Numbered from the stretch's first letter, positions 1 through 5,627 are shown. The stretch: DNA of 5,627 bases from an uncultured Prevotella sp. (GCA_937906765.1 CALCUV010000232.1:1-5627), one strand, 5' to 3'. Numbers and translations: made by a program. Notes: generated from the letters alone by a model not told the origin.

Positions 1-441
1 GTCAAAACCACTGCAGCCGACATATATCCCTGTCTTGGAATATGCAGCACGGTCGCTTCCTTTGATTTTAGTGGAGTCTGCCTGGAAGTTTTCATCCACA
101 AATACAGCTCCCATCCAGTTGGCATACCATAAATCTGCGATATACTCACCAGTAGGATATTGTCCAATGTTATCAATTACATAATCTGTCCATACGTATG
201 CTTCCTTTTCTTCATCGGTAAGCGTGCGGAATACTGCAACTTCAACCTCTTTCTTCTTATGCCAGTACAATGTTGTGTCTCTGATTTGATTATACTCTAA
301 GCGATGCTTGTACGCATCAATATAATCATCTCGTGTAATCCTTGTTTCCTTAACACTGAACTGATGCTCTTGTGCTGAAATGTTCAGACAGGACATCAGG
401 GACAGAATCCATAATATTGTAAAAGAAGATATCCTTGACAT
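1..441 (-). CDS. Exported protein of unknown function, N-terminal part only
   Basis: The reading frame is open for 147 codons from an ATG at 441 to the window edge, so the C-terminus is missing. I do not recognise the family. Residues 1-23 form a typical signal peptide: a short basic start (MSR), a hydrophobic core (FTILWILSLMSCL) and a small-residue end (ISA, then QE), so signal peptidase I cleavage after residue 23 is likely. A cysteine at residue 18 preceded by LMS is a weaker lipobox candidate, which would make it a lipoprotein instead. The mature part is rich in aromatic and charged residues (for example YVWTDYVIDNIGQYP and LWYANWMG near residues 82-113) and has no transmembrane segment. 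There is no Shine-Dalgarno site, as is usual in Bacteroidota. It lies downstream of a strong terminator on the same strand, so it is probably transcribed on its own. The existence of the gene is well supported; its function is unknown. Confidence 0.75.
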   Translation of the reverse strand, partial: MSRISSFTILWILSLMSCLNISAQEHQFSVKETRITRDDYIDAYKHRLEYNQIRDTTLYWHKKKEVEVAVFRTLTDEEKEAYVWTDYVIDNIGQYPTGEYIADLWYANWMGAVFVDENFQADSTKIKGSDRAAYSKTGIYVGCSGFD

Positions 442-478
442 AAAGGGGTATTTTAAATGCAAATTCCGATTATCCCCC

Positions 479-509
479 TAAAGTTAGAAAAATTCATATG
501 GATTAAAAA
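479..509 (-). promoter_or_regulatory. Possible Bacteroides-type promoter for the exported protein
   Basis: On the minus strand TAACTTTA (486-479) matches the -7 consensus TAnnTTTG except at the last base. TTTT at 509-506 is one base off the -33 TTTG, with a 19-base spacer between the two. Transcription would start about 30 bases before the ATG at 441. The placement between the upstream terminator and the gene is right, but with two mismatches this is a candidate only. I see nothing else convincing in the 442-576 stretch. Confidence 0.35.
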
Positions 510-576
510 GGATTACAGTTATGAATTGGTATGACTATTTAACGGCCATTGAAATTTGAGCTGTTGGCTATATAAC

Positions 577-606
577 AAAAAGACTCCCGGAGCAGTTCCG
601 GGAGTC
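577..606 (-). terminator. Intrinsic terminator of the scaffold/GGGtGRT operon
   Basis: A perfect 10-bp GC-rich stem (GACTCCCGGA at 582-591 with TCCGGGAGTC at 597-606) encloses a 5-base loop. Read on the minus strand it is followed at once by five T residues (581-577). It begins 24 bases after the stop codon of the GGGtGRT gene. The plus-strand side has no T run, so it acts on minus-strand transcripts and separates this operon from the exported-protein gene. Confidence 0.93.
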
Positions 607-629
607 CTTAACTATATGCAACCGAAAGA

Positions 630-1643
630 TTATTTGCTCAATGCAGTAGCAACATCCACAGCAACAGCAACAGTAGCACCTACCATTGGGTTGTTACCTA
701 TGCCAAGGAAGCCCATCATCTCAACGTGTGCAGGAACTGATGAAGAACCTGCGAACTGAGCGTCTGAGTGCATACGGCCCATTGTGTCGGTCATACCGTA
801 TGATGCAGGACCTGCAGCCATGTTGTCTGGGTGAAGGGTTCTACCTGTACCACCACCTGAAGCAACTGAGAAATATTTCTTGCCCATCTCAATGCACTCT
901 TTTTTGTAAGTGCCGGCAACTGGATGTTGGAAACGGGTTGGGTTAGTAGAGTTACCTGTGATAGAAACATCTACACCCTCAAGGTGCATAATAGCAACAC
1001 CCTCTCTTACATCATCTGCTCCATAGCAATTAACTTTTGCTCTTGGGCCATCTGAGTAAGCAATTTTGTTAACAACGTTTACTTTACCAGTAGCGTAATC
1101 AAACTCTGTTTGGCAGTAAGTAAAACCATTGATTCTTGAAATGATCTGAGCAGCATCTTTACCTAAACCATTAAGGATACAACGTAGAGGCTCTTTTCTT
1201 ACTTTGTCTGCTTTAGCAGCAATTTTGATAGCACCCTCTGCAGCAGCAAAAGACTCGTGACCAGCTAAGAAAGCGAAACATTTAGTCTCCTCTCTAAGCA
1301 AACGTGCAGCAAGATTACCATGACCTAGACCAACTTTTCTGTCATCGGCAACAGAACCAGGGATACAGAATGATTGCAAACCCAAACCAATAGCCTCAGC
1401 TGCATCAGCCGCATTAGCACAACCTTTCTTAAGAGCAATAGCAGCACCTACAACATAAGCCCACTTAGCATTCTCAAAACAGATAGGTTGAGTTTCCTCA
1501 CAAGTTTTGTAAGGATCCAGACCATATTGCTCACAAATTTGGTTAGCCTCCTCAATGCTTTGAATACCATTCTCATTTAAAACCGCAAGAATTTGCGCCA
1601 TTCTACGGTCTTGACTCTCAAATTTAACTTCTCTAATAGCCAT
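630..1643 (-). CDS. GGGtGRT family protein, function unknown
   Basis: This 337-residue protein carries the motif that names the family, GGGTGRT at residues 263-269. The motif sits in a highly glycine/methionine-rich C-terminal third (about 258-325: LHPDNMAAGPASYGMTD, then a MGRMHSDAQFAGSS-like stretch, then GFLGIGNNPMVG). The N-terminal half contains an alanine-rich helical region (about 62-90) and a GHESFAAAEGA segment (128-138). It has ten cysteines (37, 48, 55, 75, 93, 122, 155, 177, 206, 250), many for a soluble protein, and none after 250. There is no signal peptide or membrane helix, so it is presumably cytoplasmic. Length and motif agree with the known family, whose biochemical role is, to my knowledge, not established. 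It is the second gene of an operon with a NifU-like scaffold, which makes a role in Fe-S or metal-centre handling a reasonable inference, not a demonstrated one. The start at 1643 is fixed by a strong GGAGG seven bases upstream. Confidence 0.9.
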   Translation of the reverse strand: MAIREVKFESQDRRMAQILAVLNENGIQSIEEANQICEQYGLDPYKTCEETQPICFENAKWAYVVGAAIALKKGCANAADAAEAIGLGLQSFCIPGSVADDRKVGLGHGNLAARLLREETKCFAFLAGHESFAAAEGAIKIAAKADKVRKEPLRCILNGLGKDAAQIISRINGFTYCQTEFDYATGKVNVVNKIAYSDGPRAKVNCYGADDVREGVAIMHLEGVDVSITGNSTNPTRFQHPVAGTYKKECIEMGKKYFSVASGGGTGRTLHPDNMAAGPASYGMTDTMGRMHSDAQFAGSSSVPAHVEMMGFLGIGNNPMVGATVAVAVDVATALSK

Positions 1644-1650
1644 TTTAATT

Positions 1651-1655
1651 CCTCC
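1651..1655 (-). promoter_or_regulatory. Strong Shine-Dalgarno site of the GGGtGRT gene
   Basis: The minus strand reads TAAGGAGGAATTAAAATG. The stop codon of the scaffold gene (1658-1656) runs straight into GGAGG, seven bases before the ATG at 1643. Such a canonical site is uncommon in Bacteroidota, where most genes, including the others in this window, lack one. It decides the start of the downstream gene and suggests efficient re-initiation or independent loading of ribosomes inside the operon. Confidence 0.85.
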
Positions 1656-2357
1656 TTATTCGTTACGTGGGTCAATGTGTTTAACAGCACCTTGCTCAGC
1701 AGTGAAACGGCCATAAGTACCGGTAACTTTCTTTAATGCCTCATTAGCATCTGTGCCTTTTTTAATCTCTTCCATAAATTTGCCCATATGAACAAACTCA
1801 TAACCGCAAATCTCGTCATTTTTGTCAAGAGCAAGAGTTTTGATATAACCCTCTGCCATCTCCAAATAACGTGGACCTTTTGCTAGTGTTCCGTATAGTG
1901 TACCAACTTGGCTACGTAAACCTTTACCCAAATCCTCCAAGCCAGCACCAATGATTAGACCACCCTCAGAGAAAGCAGATTGTGTACGACCGTAAACAAT
2001 TTGCAAGAAAAGCTCACGCATTGCAGTATTAATAGCATCACAAACAAGGTCTGTGTTCAATGCCTCCAAGATAGTTTTACCAGGAAGAATCTCAGATGCC
2101 ATAGCAGCAGAGTGAGTCATACCTGAACAACCGATAGTTTCAACGAGACATTCTTCAATAACGCCTTCCTTCACGTTCAAAGTGAGCTTACATGCACCCT
2201 GCTGGGGAGCACACCAACCCACACCGTGAGTAAGACCAGAGATGTCCTTGATTTCCTTTGCCTGAACCCACTTGCCTTCTTCAGGAATGGGAGCGGGACC
2301 ATGGTTGGGGCCCTTAGCCACGCAACACATGTTTTGAACTTCGTGAGAATATTCCAT
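1656..2357 (-). CDS. NifU/IscU-like iron-sulfur cluster scaffold protein
   Basis: With the start placed at 2357 (MEYSHEV...) the product is 233 residues. An in-frame ATG exists at 2465, but the operon's promoter lies at 2435-2405, downstream of it, so the extra 36 residues are unlikely to be made. Residues about 49-105 resemble the IscU/NifU N-terminal scaffold fold: CKLTLNV-EGVIEE, then VETIGCSGMTHSAAMASE, then the LPGKTILEAL helix, comparable to KLQIKV, YGCGSAIASSS and GKSLDEA in IscU. The central cysteine of that pattern is kept (Cys77). The first one is displaced (Cys49 and Cys56 flank the expected place) and the late His-Cys pair is absent. Extra cysteines are at 11, 12, 70, 106 and 184. 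The region after about 120 (VYGRTQSAF, GLIIGAGLEDLGKGLRSQVG) is not part of ordinary IscU. It is probably cytoplasmic and probably binds a metal cluster, perhaps to hand it to the co-transcribed GGGtGRT protein; that partnership is inferred from gene order. Confidence 0.83.
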   Translation of the reverse strand: MEYSHEVQNMCCVAKGPNHGPAPIPEEGKWVQAKEIKDISGLTHGVGWCAPQQGACKLTLNVKEGVIEECLVETIGCSGMTHSAAMASEILPGKTILEALNTDLVCDAINTAMRELFLQIVYGRTQSAFSEGGLIIGAGLEDLGKGLRSQVGTLYGTLAKGPRYLEMAEGYIKTLALDKNDEICGYEFVHMGKFMEEIKKGTDANEALKKVTGTYGRFTAEQGAVKHIDPRNE

Positions 2358-2404
2358 GTTGTTAATAAATAAAAGTGTGTTTGAAAAATCGAGTTTTCTG
2401 TACG

Positions 2405-2435
2405 CAAATTTACAGATTTTAATAGTAACAGCAAA
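2405..2435 (-). promoter_or_regulatory. Bacteroides-type promoter of the scaffold/GGGtGRT operon
   Basis: On the minus strand TTTG at 2435-2432 and TAAATTTG at 2412-2405 match the -33 (TTTG) and -7 (TAnnTTTG) consensus at every defined base, with a 19-base spacer. Transcription should begin near 2400, giving a leader of about 40 AT-rich bases before the ATG at 2357. This is the best promoter match in the window and rules against the more distant in-frame ATG at 2465. Confidence 0.85.
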
Positions 2436-2445
2436 TATTCGCGCC

Positions 2446-2503
2446 ACTTTTTCTGCGTTTTTCACTTGAGGATGCCGAAAACAGCCTACTTTTTGCGTTT
2501 TTT
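2446..2503. repeat. Imperfect T-rich direct repeat between divergent promoters
   Basis: ACTTTTTCTGCGTTTTT (2446-2462) recurs as ACTTTTTGCGTTTTTT (2488-2503) in the same orientation, 42 bases apart (four helical turns). It lies upstream of both the operon promoter and the gdhA promoter, in the roughly 300-base divergent region 2358-2660. It could be a paired protein-binding site or only low-complexity T-rich DNA. Apart from the two promoters I see nothing else in this region. Confidence 0.25.
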
Positions 2504-2566
2504 CTGCTTCACAAATCGGTCAACAGAAAAAAATGAGCACTCTGCTTACAAAAAATCTCAAATTCG

Positions 2567-2596
2567 TTTGCAGAAAAACATTTTTTACTAACTTTG
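2567..2596 (+). promoter_or_regulatory. Bacteroides-type promoter of gdhA
   Basis: TTTG at 2567-2570 and TAACTTTG at 2589-2596 match the -33 and -7 elements exactly, with an 18-base spacer, one base under the usual 19-21. Transcription should start near 2602, leaving a leader of about 60 bases that is very A-rich just before the ATG at 2661 and lacks a Shine-Dalgarno site. Confidence 0.8.
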
Positions 2597-2660
2597 CGCC
2601 GTTCTAATAGCAAAATTCCAAAGAAACAAGATTTTTTCTAACAAAATAACACAAAACAAC

Positions 2661-3987
2661 ATGAAAGCTACAGAAGTACTTGACAAACTGAAGCAGCGTT
2701 TCCCCAACGAACCTGAATACCATCAGGCGGTGGCTGAAGTGCTTGCAACGATTGAAGACGTGTATAACGAACATCCTGAGTTCGATAAAGTTAACCTTAT
2801 TGAGCGCCTTTGCATCCCCGATCGCATTTACTCTTTCCGCGTGACTTGGATGGACGATAAGGGTAACTATCACACAAATATGGGCTACCGCATTCAGCAC
2901 AATAACGCTATTGGTCCTTACAAGGGTGGTATTCGTTTCCACGCATCGGTGAATCAGAGCATCTTGAAGTTCCTTGCCTTCGAACAAACCTTTAAGAATT
3001 CACTCACTACGCTCCCCATGGGTGGAGGTAAGGGTGGTTCTGACTTCTCTCCTCGTGGTAAGTCAAATGCTGAAATCATGCGCTTCTGTCAGGCGTTCGT
3101 AGAAGAACTTCAGCGCCACATTGGTCCTAACACAGACGTGCCCGCGGGTGACATCGGTGTAGGTGGTCGCGAAGTGGGTTACATGTTTGGTAAGTACAAG
3201 AAGATGACTCGCGAACATACAGGTACTTACACGGGTAAGGGACTTGAATTTGGTGGTTCGCTTGTGCGCCCTGAAGCAACTGGTTTTGGTAACGTTTACT
3301 TCCTCCTTGAAATGCTCAAGACACGTGGCATTGACATCAAGGGCAAGACCGTTTGTGTGTCAGGTTCAGGTAACGTGGCACAATACACCGTGAAGAAGCT
3401 CATCGAACTCGGTGCGAAGGTGGTAACTATGTCTGACTCTAACGGTTATATCTACGACCCCGATGGTATTGATGCCGACAAGTTGGCATACATCATGGAA
3501 CTCAAGAACCTGTATCGTGGAGGAATATGCTGAAGAATACGGCGTGAAGTACGTTGAAGGTGCGCGTCCTTGGGGTGAAAAGTGTGACATCGCGCTTCCC
3601 TCGGCAACTCAGAACGAACTCAATGGTGACGATGCACGCAAGCTCCTTGCGAATGGATGTATCGCGGTGAGTGAAGGTGCGAACATGCCCTCTACTCCCG
3701 AAGCAATCGAACAATTCCTTGAAGCAAAGATTCTCTATGCTCCCGGTAAGGCTGCAAATGCTGGCGGTGTGTCTGTATCAGGACTTGAAATGGCGCAGAA
3801 TGCCTCTATGATTTCATGGACAGCCGAAGAAGTGGATGCTAAGCTTCACCAGATTATGGAAAACATCCACGCTCAGTGTGTAAAGTATGGCACACTCGAA
3901 GATGGCACCGTAAACTACGTGAAGGGTGCTAACATCGCTGGCTTCATGAAGGTTGCTAAGGCGATGATGGCACAGGGAGTTGTCTAA
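2661..3987 (+). pseudogene. gdhA: NADP-type glutamate dehydrogenase, broken by a frameshift
   Basis: Intact, this enzyme forms glutamate from 2-oxoglutarate, ammonium and NAD(P)H in the cytoplasm. The first frame (2661 to a TGA at 3531) encodes residues 1-287 correctly. It holds the substrate-site lysine in GPYKGGIRFH (Lys88), the catalytic lysine in PMGGGKGGSDF (Lys124), the PAGDIGVGGRE segment with Asp164, and the Rossmann loop SGSGNVA (234-240). After LKNLYRG it runs into GIC-stop. The rest continues in another frame from about 3517 (VEEYAEEYG) to TAA at 3985, including PSATQNEL, EGANMPSTPEA and PGKAANAGG, all standard for the family. In the E. coli enzyme the equivalent segment is DGRVADYAKEF, so about two residues are missing at the joint. 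The span is 1324 coding bases; restoring 8 gives 444 codons, the usual length in Bacteroidales. The truncated product lacks half of the Rossmann domain and residues that close the active site, so it is probably inactive. The family is certain. Whether the lesion is biological or an assembly or sequencing error cannot be told from here. Confidence 0.93.
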
Positions 3988-4033
3988 AAAACGACTTCTT
4001 CAAATATAAAGTTAATTCGTTTATAGATAAAAT

Positions 4034-4074
4034 TAACCCGTTGACAGAGTTGCATAACTTCCGTCAACGGGTTA
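4034..4074. terminator. Intrinsic terminator between convergent gdhA and cca
   Basis: A perfect 12-bp stem pairs TAACCCGTTGAC (4034-4045) with GTCAACGGGTTA (4063-4074). The 17-base loop can fold further (AGTT with AACT around GCAT). On the minus strand it is followed by ATTTTATC, a fair T run that would stop cca transcripts. On the plus strand the following GCTGTTATTA is poorer. It starts 46 bases after the gdhA stop and lies 33 bases past the cca stop, so it most likely serves both genes. Confidence 0.8.
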
Positions 4075-4106
4075 GCTGTTATTACAGGGGTGTCTCCAGT
4101 CTTATT

Positions 4107-5513
4107 TTATACCCCCTGGATGTTGAGTTTTGTTGCTTCTTTTTTAAGAAACTCAATTTCAGCTTCGTAAGTAGGTTCGATAGTTTCATTCCAGCGTGCC
4201 TCTTTGAGTGCTGATTTAAGGATGCCCACTTCTCGGCAGGGAGGGAGGTTGAATAGTGTCATAATCTCTTCGCCACGAATAATGGGTTGAAAGGCGCTCT
4301 TTTCGTCCTTTAATCGGATTTCCTCAAGTTTTTGTCTGACAAGTTGGAAATTATTTAAGAAACTCTGCTTCTTTTGTTCATTCTTGCTAGTGATATCTGC
4401 TTCGCAAAGTAGCATAAGGTCTTCGATGTCCGGTCTTGCTTCAAAACCAAGGCGTCTGACAGCGGAATCCGTCACAATTTCATCGGCAATGGCAATGGGG
4501 CGCATGTGAAGTTCAACGAGTTTTTCAACATATTTGAGGCGGTCATCAAGGGGCAACTTCATGCGGTGGAATAGGGGTTTAATCATTTTCATTCCGATGA
4601 AGTTGTGATTGTGGAATGTCCATCCAATTCCCTGTTCCCAACGTTTGCTTCTGGGTTTGCCAATATCGTGAAGCAGAGCTGCCCAACGTAGGTAGAGATT
4701 GTCAGTCTTTTTTGAGATATTGTCAAGCACTTCAAGTGTGTGATAGAAATTGTTTTTATGTGCTCGGTTGTTTCTTACCTCTACGATGTCAAGTGCGGCG
4801 AGTTCAGGGAGAATTAATTCAAGCAATCCGCAACGTTGCAGATCGACAAAACCACGCGATGGGACGGGGGAGAGCATTATCTTGTTCAATTCCGTAATAA
4901 TGCGTTCTTGAGATATGATTTTAATGCGCTCTTTGTTGCGAATGAGTGCTTCAAATGTTTCGTCCTCAATAAGAAACCCAAGTTGGGTGGCGAATCTAAC
5001 GCAACGCATCATGCGTAGGGGGTCGTCAGAGAATGTGATGTCGGGATCAAGCGGAGTGCGAATGATGCGGTCTTCAATGTCATAGAGTCCATCAAAAGGG
5101 TCAACCAATTCTCCAAATCGTGCTTCATTGATGCAAATTGCCATTGCGTTAATGGTGAAGTCGCGTCGGTTTTGATCGTCCTCCAATGTGCCGTCTTCAA
5201 CAATAGGTTTGCGACTATTGCGATTATAACTTTCTCTTCGTGCACCCACAAACTCAACTTCTTCTCCTTTCCACTTTACTTGAGCGGTTCCAAAATTCTT
5301 GAAGACACTAAGATGGCACTTGTTGTTTAACTTTTTTGCAAAAGCCTCGGCCATGGCAATTCCGCTCCCAACGACAACGATGTCAATGTCTTTAGAGGGG
5401 CGGTTCATGATGAGGTCTCTGACGTATCCTCCTACCACATAGCATTCTAATTGTAATTCATCTGCAACGGATGATAAGAGTTTGAATATAGGGTTATTGA
5501 GTGTGTAAACCAT
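4107..5513 (-). CDS. cca: CCA-adding tRNA nucleotidyltransferase with HD domain
   Basis: The 468-residue product adds or repairs the 3' CCA of tRNAs using CTP and ATP. Seen in order: the class II nucleotidyltransferase core, with GGYVRD (28-33) and the metal-binding DID (Asp42, Asp44); the ribose/fold motif RRDFTINAM (116-124, preceded by EDDQ); the nucleotide-selecting region DPLRMMRCVRFA (164-175); ERIITEL (203-209); and an HD phosphohydrolase domain with H258, LHDIGKP (281-287) and HNH at 301-303. The closest alternatives are a poly(A) polymerase or an A-adding enzyme; in a genome whose tRNAs lack encoded CCA the full CCA-adding role is most likely. I chose the ATG at 5513 (MVYTLNNPIFKLL). 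An in-frame ATG at 5561 falls inside the terminator hairpin of the preceding tRNA gene, and its 16 extra residues look unlike the family. No Shine-Dalgarno site and no convincing promoter are visible in the 30-odd bases between that terminator and the start, so read-through from the tRNA unit may contribute. Confidence 0.93.
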   Translation of the reverse strand: MVYTLNNPIFKLLSSVADELQLECYVVGGYVRDLIMNRPSKDIDIVVVGSGIAMAEAFAKKLNNKCHLSVFKNFGTAQVKWKGEEVEFVGARRESYNRNSRKPIVEDGTLEDDQNRRDFTINAMAICINEARFGELVDPFDGLYDIEDRIIRTPLDPDITFSDDPLRMMRCVRFATQLGFLIEDETFEALIRNKERIKIISQERIITELNKIMLSPVPSRGFVDLQRCGLLELILPELAALDIVEVRNNRAHKNNFYHTLEVLDNISKKTDNLYLRWAALLHDIGKPRSKRWEQGIGWTFHNHNFIGMKMIKPLFHRMKLPLDDRLKYVEKLVELHMRPIAIADEIVTDSAVRRLGFEARPDIEDLMLLCEADITSKNEQKKQSFLNNFQLVRQKLEEIRLKDEKSAFQPIIRGEEIMTLFNLPPCREVGILKSALKEARWNETIEPTYEAEIEFLKKEATKLNIQGV

Positions 5514-5542
5514 ATTTGCAAAATCATTGATAGAGTTAGTGC

Positions 5543-5583
5543 AAAATAAAAACTCGAACAACTTATAGAATGTTGCTCGAGTT
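5543..5583 (-). terminator. Terminator of the tRNA gene upstream of cca
   Basis: AACTCGAACAAC (5551-5562) pairs with GTTGCTCGAGTT (5572-5583) over 12 positions with one A/C mismatch, around a 9-base loop. Read on the minus strand the stem is followed by TTTATTTT (5550-5543). It lies 11 bases past the 3' end of the tRNA, so it ends that transcript. Confidence 0.8.
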
Positions 5584-5594
5584 CTTTCTGGTTG

Positions 5595-5627
5595 TGACTC
5601 CGACAGGATTCAAACCTGTAACCTTCT
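5595..5627 (-). tRNA. tRNA gene, 3' part only
   Basis: Minus-strand sequence shows the end of a variable loop (AGGTT), a T arm with a perfect 5-bp stem (ACAGG with CCTGT) and the 7-base loop TTTGAAT, then the acceptor strand CGGAGTC and discriminator A at 5595. The next bases are CAA, so the CCA tail is not encoded. The 5' acceptor strand, D arm and anticodon lie beyond the window. The matching 5' end would be GACTCCG; the bases AGA before the variable loop would suit an arginine tRNA, but the amino acid cannot be fixed from this piece. Confidence 0.88.

Noticed and set aside
444..479. Leader hairpin (AGGGG with CCCCT) that might hide the start of the exported-protein gene
   Set aside because: The stem is only 5 bp around a long AT-rich interior, and the likely transcript start near 473 would remove part of it.
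640..690. GCAACA/GCAGTAG-type repeats
   Set aside because: They are the codons of an alanine/valine/threonine-rich C-terminus (VGATVAVAVDVATAL), not a DNA repeat.
2604..2987. Minus-strand open frame of 127 codons across the start of gdhA
   Set aside because: It mirrors gdhA codons on the opposite strand, has no family resemblance or start signals, and is explained by the real gene.
3519..3529. GGAGGAATATG at the gdhA lesion as a new ribosome binding site and start codon
   Set aside because: The ATG at 3527 is in the third frame and reaches a stop after six codons; it does not restart the gdhA frame.
3501..3533. Programmed ribosomal frameshift in gdhA
   Set aside because: There is no slippery heptamer or run and no strong downstream structure, and about two conserved residues are missing at the joint, which a frameshift would not explain. 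A deletion fits better.
4085..4118. Second hairpin at the end of cca (CAGGGG with CCCCTG)
   Set aside because: Only 6 bp with a loop of over 20 bases, no T run, and it overlaps the stop codon; the stem at 4034-4074 already explains termination.
5522..5552. TGATTTTG or TTATTTTG on the minus strand as a cca promoter
   Set aside because: Each has a mismatch to TAnnTTTG and neither has a TTTG at the right distance upstream.
5595..5627. tRNA 3' end as an integration (att) site
   Set aside because: No second copy of this 3' end and no integrase is visible in the window.

Overview
The window looks like a chromosomal segment from a member of the Bacteroidota, most likely a Bacteroidales gut or oral lineage. 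The evidence is Bacteroides-type promoters (TTTG about 19 bases before TAnnTTTG), AT-rich leaders without a Shine-Dalgarno site before most genes, a glutamate dehydrogenase of the Bacteroides/Prevotella type, a tRNA with no encoded CCA, and a signal peptide ending in SAQ. Genus cannot be fixed from the sequence alone.

Layout from left to right. (1) At 1-441 on the minus strand is the N-terminal part of an unrecognised exported protein that runs off the left edge. (2) At 577-606 is a strong minus-strand intrinsic terminator closing the next operon. (3) At 2357-630 on the minus strand is a two-gene operon: a NifU/IscU-like scaffold protein followed, 12 bases later, by a GGGtGRT family protein of unknown function. 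It has its own well-formed promoter at 2435-2405. (4) At 2661-3987 on the plus strand, divergent from that operon, is an NADP-type glutamate dehydrogenase gene, gdhA. It has a good promoter but is broken by a frameshift near 3517-3523. (5) Between convergent genes lies a 12-bp-stem terminator at 4034-4074. (6) At 5513-4107 on the minus strand is a CCA-adding tRNA nucleotidyltransferase with an HD domain. (7) At the right edge are the 3' end of a minus-strand tRNA gene and its terminator.

The genes fall into three functional units. The scaffold/GGGtGRT pair is the least understood. One partner resembles Fe-S cluster scaffolds but lacks the standard IscU ligand arrangement, and the other is cysteine-rich with a conserved glycine-rich C-terminal motif. 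Together they are a plausible undescribed metal or Fe-S cluster module. The gdhA gene would assimilate ammonium into glutamate, but as written it cannot make a full-length enzyme. The tRNA and CCA-adding enzyme are linked by function, because this tRNA needs CCA added after transcription.

No CRISPR array, insertion sequence, phage gene or riboswitch of a recognised class is visible.
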